From: JAPLDP01 sp964628285
GTDB lineage: Bacteria; Bacteroidota; Bacteroidia; Bacteroidales; JAGONC01
DNA length: 64,000 nt
Reading direction: 5' to 3'
Assembly (NCBI GenBank): GCA_964628285.1
Contig: CAZVNP010000012.1
Span: 1 to 64,000 of the forward strand
Shown here: positions 26,256 to 34,072 of the stretch, piece by piece
How the letters are laid out: each line of letters opens with the position of its first letter
How positions within the stretch are numbered: the stretch's first letter is position 1
The notes under the pieces: model-generated
What the model saw: the letters and a program-made list of their open reading frames with translations, nothing else
Databases searched by the model: none
What the model was told of the DNA's origin: nothing
Made by a program: the position numbers and the translations under genes

Positions 26256-28385
26256 TTATTCCACGACCACCTTTCGTGTAACGACGCTTTTTTCGCCGCA
26301 AATGCGCAGAACATAGATTCCTTTCGATACTCCTGACAGGTCGATGCTGACAGAATGATTTACTTTTTCGGGAGCAACGGTCCTGTTAAAGACGACTTCG
26401 CCGGTCACAGAGAGCAGTTGCATCCGGCAGGTTCCGGCTGTCTGTGGTGAATATTCCACGTTCAGTCTGTCTGTGGCAGGATTCGGAAAGACCCTGAGAT
26501 CGCCGGACAATTGCTGATCGTTTATTCCCACGTTGTCCGTTTCGTAGTAAGCTTCCCATCCCGGTCCTGTGATGCTGGCATTGGAGTAAAAGTTGATCAG
26601 CATGGCTCCGTTGGTGGTGATCGTTGGCGGTATGGTGTTACCCGAAAAGCTTCCCACAGGTGCCGGAGGATCAGCCGACAGGTCGATGACCTGCATGATA
26701 TCGTGACCGGCTTCGGTGCCGAAGGCCGTAAAGGTCAGGGTGATCTGACTGGCATCCGGAGGTGCGATCTTCCAGCGGCATAACGTATTGTTATTGTAAT
26801 TTTTCGTGCCGCTGCCGTCGGTGACTGTCCCCGATGCGTCCGTCAGCGTCGCCCAGTTCTGGCAATAGTCGGCAATTTCGGAGATATATTGAGCCTGGAA
26901 GCCGGGTGCGGAAGTATTGTCGTTGGTGGTGAAGACGACAAGGATCGTATTGCCTGTGGCGGTGACGACAGGCAGGCTGCTGCCCGAGTATGTCCCCGAG
27001 TAAGTGCCGAGCACCGGTGCGTCGGTGGAGCTGCCGTCATAGACCGTCACCACATCGTTGACGGGCTCCGTCTCAAAGCGTGTAAATGAAAGGGTCACAC
27101 TCGAAACGGAGTCATCGGGATTTTGAGGTGAGATCAGCCAGCTCATGTTCAGGTCGTTGAGGTAGTCTTCCACCGGCCCGCTGCCGTCCTCGAATGACCC
27201 TGATTTGGCAGTGAGGGTCATAGGCTCGGTCCAGTAATAGGGATAGCCGTCGCCCGGGTGGATGTTGACCACGGCGCCCTGCCAAAAGCTGAATCCACCG
27301 ACATCGTCAACGGTATAGTAACCGTTGTTCTGTCCGCTCCAGCCGAAGTTAAAGTGAAAATTATCGCCCTGGTAGCCGTCGCATACGAAGGCGTGGCCCC
27401 CTGAACCGTTGAAGCCTGAATAGTACATCGGCCAGCTCTGGTCAAGCTGCGATTTTAAAAGATTGATCCAATTTGTCGTGGAATAATTATCCTTTTGAAC
27501 ATAATTAACTTCAGTAGCATAGTTAAAATAATTCCGCAGAGCCGTTTCCACGTCATCGCTGTTGGCGCCGGAGCCGTTGGGGCTGTAATTCATATCGACC
27601 GATACGCCGCAGTGGAACTGCAACTGTGCGATGGCGTCAATGCTTTCGGGATCGCTGCCGTTGGTGATGGCGTCGAGCATGGCGTTCCAGTTGTAATATG
27701 TCGCTCCGAAGTTGGCCGTGAGGGTGCCGTACGACCCGGCATAATATGAATGCGATCCCGTGCCGTGGAGCGGATAACGCCAGTAATACATGACCATCGA
27801 CATGGCTGTGGCCACACAGCCGGCATACACATGCCCGCCGGGACCCATGGGATCGGCCGGACACCATGAATTATAAGGATTGTCCTGGTTCCACATGCAG
27901 GTGAGCAGGGGCTCCACATCCCTGGAGCGCGTCACCGTTTTCAGGGTCGACGCATCATTTGTCAGCAGTCGGTCCCATTCGGCTTTTATCTCAGCAGTCG
28001 CTGTCAGCGACAATTGCCGGCAGTAAGCAACCTCCCCGGCATAATTCAGCATCCAGTTCCGGTAATTGTCGGGTTGGTTGTCGCTCTGATAATGCCTGTC
28101 ATAAGAGTAGCCAATAACAGGTGGCAGGGCATCGTCGGCCGGGATGATCACAAAACCGTCATTGACATTAAAAACATAATAGACCACCTTGTCCTGATAG
28201 GCCACAGGCATGGTTCCCGTTATCGTCACCTCGCCGTAAGTTGTGGCATGCCGGTATTGGTTCGTCAGCTCATAAAAAACATTTTTCGCTACCCGGGACG
28301 CATCCTCCACAGTGATATTTTTGGAGAATAACGGACCGGCAACGAACAGCAGCAATGGAATAATGATTCCGGCTTTGTATTTCAT
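26256..28385 (-). CDS. C10 (streptopain-like) protease with CUB domains, T9SS cargo
   Basis: Secreted cysteine protease zymogen. A signal peptide and Spi-type propeptide (residues ~22-140, with DGFVIIPADDALPPVIGYS) precede the C10 catalytic domain: Cys190 in GGHVYAGCVATAMSM, His331 in GSGGHAFVCDGY, then FHFNFGWSGQNNGYY. These positions nearly match the SpeB dyad. Two CUB-like beta-sandwich modules follow (SGSFEDGSGPVEDY, VVTVYDGSS; then TVTDGSGTKNYNNNTLC), and a T9SS sorting domain (RVFPNPATDRLNVEYS to RKVVVE). It should act at the cell surface or be released. It lies 36 bases behind a paralogue, in an apparent two-gene operon. Confidence 0.9.
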   Translation of the reverse strand: MKYKAGIIIPLLLFVAGPLFSKNITVEDASRVAKNVFYELTNQYRHATTYGEVTITGTMPVAYQDKVVYYVFNVNDGFVIIPADDALPPVIGYSYDRHYQSDNQPDNYRNWMLNYAGEVAYCRQLSLTATAEIKAEWDRLLTNDASTLKTVTRSRDVEPLLTCMWNQDNPYNSWCPADPMGPGGHVYAGCVATAMSMVMYYWRYPLHGTGSHSYYAGSYGTLTANFGATYYNWNAMLDAITNGSDPESIDAIAQLQFHCGVSVDMNYSPNGSGANSDDVETALRNYFNYATEVNYVQKDNYSTTNWINLLKSQLDQSWPMYYSGFNGSGGHAFVCDGYQGDNFHFNFGWSGQNNGYYTVDDVGGFSFWQGAVVNIHPGDGYPYYWTEPMTLTAKSGSFEDGSGPVEDYLNDLNMSWLISPQNPDDSVSSVTLSFTRFETEPVNDVVTVYDGSSTDAPVLGTYSGTYSGSSLPVVTATGNTILVVFTTNDNTSAPGFQAQYISEIADYCQNWATLTDASGTVTDGSGTKNYNNNTLCRWKIAPPDASQITLTFTAFGTEAGHDIMQVIDLSADPPAPVGSFSGNTIPPTITTNGAMLINFYSNASITGPGWEAYYETDNVGINDQQLSGDLRVFPNPATDRLNVEYSPQTAGTCRMQLLSVTGEVVFNRTVAPEKVNHSVSIDLSGVSKGIYVLRICGEKSVVTRKVVVE

Positions 28386-28421
28386 GGAACGTCTCTGATT
28401 TAAGTTGGTTTGAAATAAAGT

Positions 28422-30560
28422 TTATTTTACAACGACCTTTCTGGTCATCACCCCTTCATCACCTTTCACCTGGAGGATGTAAACACCGCCGGCCAGTCCG
28501 GTGATGTCGAGCGGCACATTCCGTTCACCGGCTGTAACCCCCATGCCGGTGGAATAAATGGTGCTGCCGGTGAGATCCATCAGCGCTATGTTGATTTTCC
28601 CGTCTTTCTTAGCATTAAATCTCAGATTCAATGTATTATCGACCGGATTGGGATAGACACTGAAATAGGAGAACAAATCAGGCTCCTCAACACCCACATT
28701 GTCAATTTCATAGAAGGCATCGAAGCCGTGGCCGTTGATGATGTTATTGGTGTAAAATACGACCATTAACGGTCCGACACCGGTGACATCGGGCGGGACA
28801 AATGCCCCCGAAAATTTCCCCAGTTCGACGGGAGGACTGGATGAGAGATCCAATATTTGCACATAGTCGTTATCAACTTCCAGGTTGAAGTTAGTGAAAC
28901 TGACGGTGATATGGCTTGCATTGGGGACAGCTATTTTCCAGCGGCACAGGGTGTTTTCCTGATAATTTTTATCGCCGCTGCCGTCGCTGAAAGTTCCTGT
29001 CGGTTCGGTCAGCACGGTCATGCTGTTGCAATAGCTTGGTTTATGGGGTGTGATCTTAATCTGCCATCCCGTTGCCGTGCCGCTGCCGTCGGTGACAAAG
29101 GTCACCAGGACATGGTCGCCCGTCGACTGCATATCACCCGGTATCTGGCTGCCTGAGAAGCTGCCCAGAAGGGGAGCGGCGGTAGTTTCACCGTCGTAAA
29201 TGCTGACGATATCGTTGCTTCCGGTATTGAATTTTTCAAATCCGAGGGTATAATAGACCACCGAGTCCTCCTCTTTCGGTGTGATCGTCCAGCTGCAATC
29301 GGCGTTGTTCTGATAGTCATCCACGGGGCCGCTGCCGTCTTCAAAGGTACCGCTGGTGGTGTTGATGACCGAAGGACCGTTACAGTAATATGGGTATGTG
29401 TTGCCCACATCATCGGGATGGATATTCATTACGATGGCCTGGTTGTATGCAAACCCATCCGGGTTGTTAACGGAATAGTAACCGTCGTCCATGCCGCTCC
29501 AACCAAAGTTAAAATGGAACATATTGGGGGTTCCTTCCTGGTATCCGTCACAAACGAAGGCGTGGCCGGTGGTTCCGTCGTCGCCCGAATAATATAAAGG
29601 CCAGCCGTCGTCCAAGTTACCCATAATCATGGTTTCCCACTGCGACTGCGTATAACCCTGCCGTCCATGGTACACTGCTGAGGAAGAGTAACGGAAAAAG
29701 TTGATAAGGGCAGGAGGTACATTCTGGCTTTGTGCCCCGGAACCATTCACGCCGTATTGCATGCTCACCGAGACACCGGCATGGTACATCAGTTGTGCCA
29801 CCGCATAGGAACTTTGAGCCGGGCTGCCGGTAGTGTACTGATTCAGCATGGCATTCCAGTCATAATAGGTCTCCCCGAAATTAGCCGATTGATAGCCGTA
29901 GGTCGGCAGATAATATGTTTTTGAACCTTCACCCACAAGAGGGAAACGCCAGTAAAACATGATCTGGGCCATGCAGGTGGCCACACAGCCTGTCCAGCAA
30001 TGACCTCCTGATTGTGAGGCATTCTCATCGGCAGGACAGAGCAGATTGTAGGGCGCTCCCTGATCCCATTGCGAGGAAATGAGAGGTTCGATGTCACGCC
30101 CTCCCCGTGTGTTCAGGGTGTTAACATCGGTGGTCAGGTAATGTGCCCAGGATGCCGCCGTCTTCTTCTCAACCTGGTAATTAGTTTGCCGCGCCCATAC
30201 CACCATGTCACTGTAATGTTTCATCCAGCCCAGGATATTATCCATGTTTTCCTTTATATAAAAAACACCGGTATAGGCATATCCGAACACCGGAGTCAGC
30301 ACATCGTCGGCGGAGACAATGACAAAGCCTCCCTGACTCATGTTAAAAACATAATAGGCCGGCTCATTGCCGTTCATCTCAGTGTATGTTGTCAGAACGT
30401 CAATGGCATTATAACTGACAGGCTGACGGTACCGGCTCATCTTCTCAAAGTAGAAATTCTTTGCCACCAGTTTGGCCTGATCGGGATCGACTTTTTCAGC
30501 AACAGCGAAACTTGCCACACTGACAAGCATCATGCATAAGAGGAAATGTTTTATCTTCAT
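28422..30560 (-). CDS. C10 (streptopain-like) protease with CUB domains, T9SS cargo (paralogue)
   Basis: 712 residues with the same layout as the downstream paralogue: signal peptide (MKIKHFLLCMMLVSVASFAVA), Spi-type propeptide (GGFVIVSADDVLTPVFGYA), C10 domain with Cys192 (GGHCWTGCVATCMAQ) and His333 (TTGHAFVCDGY), FHFNFGWSGMDDGYY, two CUB-like modules (SGTFEDGSGPVDDY and GTFSDGSGDKNYQ) and a T9SS sorting domain (SVYPNPVDNTLNLRF to RKVVVK). Catalytic residues are intact in both copies. It is the first gene of the pair and has a -7 box upstream. Propeptide differences may give different activation or targets; this is inference. Confidence 0.9.
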   Translation of the reverse strand: MKIKHFLLCMMLVSVASFAVAEKVDPDQAKLVAKNFYFEKMSRYRQPVSYNAIDVLTTYTEMNGNEPAYYVFNMSQGGFVIVSADDVLTPVFGYAYTGVFYIKENMDNILGWMKHYSDMVVWARQTNYQVEKKTAASWAHYLTTDVNTLNTRGGRDIEPLISSQWDQGAPYNLLCPADENASQSGGHCWTGCVATCMAQIMFYWRFPLVGEGSKTYYLPTYGYQSANFGETYYDWNAMLNQYTTGSPAQSSYAVAQLMYHAGVSVSMQYGVNGSGAQSQNVPPALINFFRYSSSAVYHGRQGYTQSQWETMIMGNLDDGWPLYYSGDDGTTGHAFVCDGYQEGTPNMFHFNFGWSGMDDGYYSVNNPDGFAYNQAIVMNIHPDDVGNTYPYYCNGPSVINTTSGTFEDGSGPVDDYQNNADCSWTITPKEEDSVVYYTLGFEKFNTGSNDIVSIYDGETTAAPLLGSFSGSQIPGDMQSTGDHVLVTFVTDGSGTATGWQIKITPHKPSYCNSMTVLTEPTGTFSDGSGDKNYQENTLCRWKIAVPNASHITVSFTNFNLEVDNDYVQILDLSSSPPVELGKFSGAFVPPDVTGVGPLMVVFYTNNIINGHGFDAFYEIDNVGVEEPDLFSYFSVYPNPVDNTLNLRFNAKKDGKINIALMDLTGSTIYSTGMGVTAGERNVPLDITGLAGGVYILQVKGDEGVMTRKVVVK

Positions 30561-30591
30561 GATTTAATGTTTGTTTCTGTTCGACATGCGG

Positions 30592-30599
30592 CAAAAATA
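30592..30599 (-). promoter_or_regulatory. -7 promoter element upstream of C10 protease pair
   Basis: The minus strand reads TATTTTTG, a full TAnnTTTG match, about 32 bases before the first protease start codon. No clear -33 TTG. Confidence 0.4.
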
Positions 30600-30785
30600 G
30601 TAAAAAGAAATTAGGGGGGCCGGTATTCAAACATATTTTATCAATTGGTTATTCACGGGTCAGGCATGATCAATGACACCTTTGCGTGAGAAAATAAACG
30701 GTATTATTACCCAACATGTTGAATGTCAATGAGAGGCCGGATTATATTTTCTCCTCTTTTTTTTCTATTTTCGTGGCGGATTTTT

Positions 30786-32039
30786 ATGAAAAAAATACTC
30801 ATTAAAAACATTAAAGAGCTGGTGCAGGTCAGTAATGACCCGGTTGAGAAGCGGGCGGGTGAGGAGATGTCGCACCTCGAAACGGTCAGGGACGCTTATC
30901 TTCTGATCGTTGATGGGTATATAGAAGATTTCGGCAGGATGGCGGATCTCGACGATGAGGTGTCCTATACTTCCGGAGATGTTCAGCATCTCGATGCTTC
31001 CGGCAAGCTGGTTTTACCGTGCTGGTGTGATTCGCACACCCATCTGGTTTATCCCGCCAGCCGTGAGACCGAGTTTGTCGACAGGATAAAAGGACTCTCT
31101 TATGAAGAGATAGCACGAAGGGGAGGGGGCATCCTGAATTCAGCCCGGAAAATGGAGACAATATCCGAGAAGGAGCTTTATGATCAGGCGTTCCTGAGGC
31201 TGAAAGAGATATCTTCTTACGGCACCGGCGCAGTGGAGATAAAAAGCGGTTACGGCCTGACGGTCGATGCCGAGCTGAAGATGTTGCGCGTGATACGTCA
31301 GTTGAAGGCTTCCTCACCGTTGACCGTCAGGGCCACCTTCCTGGGGGCTCATGCCGTACCTGTGGAGTACCGTGGCCGGCAGGAGCAATACGTGGATAAG
31401 GTGATCAATGAAATGCTCCCCCGTATAGCCGGCGAGGGCCTGGCCGATTTTGTCGATGTGTTCTGCGACAGGGGTTTCTTTTCCGTCGACGACACCGCCA
31501 GAATACTGGCGGCGGCGGCCAGGTACGGTCTCAGACCTAAAATACATGCCAACGAACTTGATTACTCCGGCGGCATCCAGACAGGCGTTCGTTATCAGGC
31601 TTTGTCGGTGGATCATCTGGAGCATACAGGTGAAGAGGAAATAGCCGTCCTGCAAGGGTCGGACACAATGCCTGTGGTTTTGCCCGGTGCGGCGTTTTTC
31701 CTGGGATTGCCGCCGGCACCCGTACGCAAAATAATTGACGCGGGCTTGCCGCTGGCACTTGCAAGTGATTTCAATCCCGGCTCGGCACCCTCCGGCAATA
31801 TGCAGTTCATTTTATCACTGGGCTGCATCATTTATAAAATGACGCCGGAAGAAGCCATCCACGCCGTGACGCTGAACGGCGCCTATGCCATGGGCGTGGA
31901 GAAAGAGCTGGGAAGCATCACCAGGGGTAAAAAGGCAAATGTTTTCATCACGAAAGAAATACCATCATACAGTTACATGCCCTATTCGTTTGGTGACAAC
32001 AAGGTGGAAACGGTCATTTTAAACGGTGAAATGGTGTGA
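30786..32039 (+). CDS. hutI: imidazolonepropionase
   Basis: Metal-dependent amidohydrolase that opens imidazolone-5-propionate to N-formimino-glutamate, the third step of histidine degradation. Seen: metal site HTH in CDSHTHLVYPASRE, VEIKSGYGLT, HANELDYSGG, VDHLEHTGEEE and ASDFNPGSAPSGNMQ, all in the usual order; 417 residues from the ATG at 30786. The frame runs back to 30723, but MKKILIKNIKELV is the family-like start. ftcD follows after 18 bases, so the pair handles two successive steps. Confidence 0.94.
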   Translation: MKKILIKNIKELVQVSNDPVEKRAGEEMSHLETVRDAYLLIVDGYIEDFGRMADLDDEVSYTSGDVQHLDASGKLVLPCWCDSHTHLVYPASRETEFVDRIKGLSYEEIARRGGGILNSARKMETISEKELYDQAFLRLKEISSYGTGAVEIKSGYGLTVDAELKMLRVIRQLKASSPLTVRATFLGAHAVPVEYRGRQEQYVDKVINEMLPRIAGEGLADFVDVFCDRGFFSVDDTARILAAAARYGLRPKIHANELDYSGGIQTGVRYQALSVDHLEHTGEEEIAVLQGSDTMPVVLPGAAFFLGLPPAPVRKIIDAGLPLALASDFNPGSAPSGNMQFILSLGCIIYKMTPEEAIHAVTLNGAYAMGVEKELGSITRGKKANVFITKEIPSYSYMPYSFGDNKVETVILNGEMV

Positions 32040-32057
32040 ATTTAAATTACTGCTGTC

Positions 32058-33746
32058 ATGAAGCAATTGATTGAATGTGTCCCGAATTTCAGTGAGGGAA
32101 GAGACAGAGCGGTCCTCAGGCAGATCACCGATCAGATCGAGACGGTGGAGGGGGTTCGCTTGCTGGATGTCGATCCGGGTGAGGCCACCAACAGGACGGT
32201 GGTGACGTTTGCAGGTACCCCCGGCGAGGTGGTGGAGGCAGCCTTCAGGGCCATCAAAAAAGCCTCCGAGGTGATCGATATGAGGAAACACAAGGGTGCT
32301 CATCCCCGCTTCGGTGCCACCGACGTATGCCCGCTGGTGCCCATTGCCAACATCACAATGGAGGAAACGGTCGTTTATGCACATAAGCTGGCCAAACGGG
32401 TAGGGGAGGAACTGGGCATCCCGGTCTATTGTTATGAATTTGCCGCCACAAAAGCCGAAAGGCATAACCTGGCCAATTGCCGCGCAGGCGAATATGAGGG
32501 CCTGAAGGATAAGCTGGCCGACCCCAACTGGAAACCCGACTATGGCCCTGCAAAATTCAACGCACAGAGCGGCGCCACTGCCGTCGGTGCCAGGAATTTC
32601 CTGGTGGCCTATAACGTGAACCTTAACACGACCTCCACGCGGCGGGCCAATGCCATCGCCTTCGACATCAGGGAACAGGGCCGGGTGGTCAAACCTGATG
32701 ATCCTCAGGCCGTAAACGGCATACCGGAAAATAACGGCGAGAAAGTCAGGATTCCCGGGACGTTGAAGAAAGTGAAAGCCATCGGATGGTTCATCAAGGA
32801 ATATGGTATTGCTCAGATATCCATTAACCTCACCGACATCATGGTGACGCCTATCCATGTGGCTTTTGACGAGGTCTGCAGGAAAGCTGAGGAGAGGGGC
32901 ATCCGTGTCACCGGCTCGGAGATCGTCGGGCTGGTGCCGTTACAGGCCATGCTGGATGCCGGCAAACACTACCTTTGCAAACAGCAGCGGTCACTGGGCA
33001 TCCCCGACAGGGAGATCATCCGCATTGCCGTCAAATCGCTTGGACTGAATGAATTGTATCCTTTCGACCCCCGGAAGAAGATCATTGAGTATATTCTCGA
33101 AGATGACAGTAAGAATAAGCTGGTAGACATGAGCCTGAAAGATTTTGTATATGAAACGGCTTCCGAGTCACCGGCGCCGGGGGGAGGATCAGTGTCGGCA
33201 TACATCGGCAGCCTGGGTGTGGCCCTGGGAACCATGGTGGCCAACCTGTCGGCACACAAAAAAGGTTGGGATGACCGCTGGGAGGAATTCTCCGGCTGGG
33301 CCGAGAAAGGCAAATATTACCATGACGAGCTGTTGAAGATGGTTGATGAGGACACAGACGCGTTTAACCGCATCATGGCGGCCTTTGATCTTCCCAAAGG
33401 CAGTGACCAGGAGAAGGCTGAACGAAAAACAGCCATCGAAGAGGCGACAAAGACGGCGATAGAGGTTCCCTTCAAAACGATGCAGCTGTGCCATGAGTCG
33501 ATGCAGGTGATGAAAGCCATGGCCATGAGCGGCAACCCGGCCTCGGTGTCGGATGCCGGCGTGGGAACCTTGGCCGCCTTGGCAGCCGCCAAGGGTGCTT
33601 TCCTGAATGTCAGGATAAACGCTGCCAACCTGGAAGACAAGGCGTTCGCCGAAAAGAGACTGTTGGAAGGAACCCGGATCATTGAAGAGGCAGAGAAACT
33701 GGAAGAAGAGATACTATCTGTCACTTTATCAAAAATCAACAGATAG
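32058..33746 (+). CDS. ftcD: glutamate formimidoyltransferase / formimidoyl-THF cyclodeaminase fusion
   Basis: Bifunctional enzyme that transfers the formimino group from N-formimino-glutamate to tetrahydrofolate and then releases ammonia to give methenyl-THF. The N-terminal transferase (1-~330) shows QLIECVPNFSEGRD, HKGAHPRFGATDVCP and GARNFLVAYNVNL. The C-terminal cyclodeaminase (~350-562) shows LKDFVYETASESPAPGGGS, DEDTDAFNRIMAAF and GNPASVSDAGVGTLAA. The domain order is as in the animal enzyme. It follows hutI in an operon; hutH and hutU are not in the window. Confidence 0.94.
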   Translation: MKQLIECVPNFSEGRDRAVLRQITDQIETVEGVRLLDVDPGEATNRTVVTFAGTPGEVVEAAFRAIKKASEVIDMRKHKGAHPRFGATDVCPLVPIANITMEETVVYAHKLAKRVGEELGIPVYCYEFAATKAERHNLANCRAGEYEGLKDKLADPNWKPDYGPAKFNAQSGATAVGARNFLVAYNVNLNTTSTRRANAIAFDIREQGRVVKPDDPQAVNGIPENNGEKVRIPGTLKKVKAIGWFIKEYGIAQISINLTDIMVTPIHVAFDEVCRKAEERGIRVTGSEIVGLVPLQAMLDAGKHYLCKQQRSLGIPDREIIRIAVKSLGLNELYPFDPRKKIIEYILEDDSKNKLVDMSLKDFVYETASESPAPGGGSVSAYIGSLGVALGTMVANLSAHKKGWDDRWEEFSGWAEKGKYYHDELLKMVDEDTDAFNRIMAAFDLPKGSDQEKAERKTAIEEATKTAIEVPFKTMQLCHESMQVMKAMAMSGNPASVSDAGVGTLAALAAAKGAFLNVRINAANLEDKAFAEKRLLEGTRIIEEAEKLEEEILSVTLSKINR

Positions 33747-34072
33747 CCGGCCACTTTTTTTACTGATAATGAACGGCACACACTAATCATAAGTTGTGGT
33801 GCGTTACTATTAAAGAACTTATCATTTTACTCAGGCGAAAAGTTTTTTTGGATAATTCCGAAAAAATGCTTATATTGGAAACACGTATGCAATAAGCTGA
33901 TATATTAACGGAGCCGGCTTCCATTATCAATTGCATTCGTCAATCCTGGTTTATTTAAACCTTTAAAAATAAGTTTAAAAGAGTTCCGGCGGGTCAGACC
34001 TATCCATCTCGCCGCGGAAGGATTTTGAATTAAATACAAAATTTATGAGGATAAACATTAAAAATTAAGAAA
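33747..34072 (+). other. leader region of the KamA-type gene, with possible RNA hairpins
   Basis: This 326-base stretch has no gene. It holds a promoter-like site (33848-33878) and, downstream, about 190 bases of probable 5' leader. Within the leader are TTTAAAC/GTTTAAA inverted repeats (about 33950-33980) and a G/C-rich hairpin at 33984-34019 (TTCCG...CGGAA and GCG...CGC with a two-base bulge). I do not recognise a known riboswitch class. The long leader could be regulatory, but no ligand can be inferred. Confidence 0.3.
33848..33878 (+). promoter_or_regulatory. promoter candidate for the KamA-type gene
   Basis: TTG (33848-33850), a 20-base spacer and TATATTGG (33871-33878) approach the Bacteroidota consensus, with one mismatch in the -7 box. 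It implies a leader of about 190 bases before the ATG at 34073. Confidence 0.4.

Noticed and set aside
32019..32858. Long open frame on the minus strand opposite ftcD
   Set aside because: It is antisense to the well-supported formiminotransferase domain and has no recognisable motif; long antisense frames are expected opposite G/C-rich coding sequence.
33984..34019. Lysine or cobalamin riboswitch before the KamA-type gene
   Set aside because: None of the conserved core elements of these classes is visible; only simple hairpins are.
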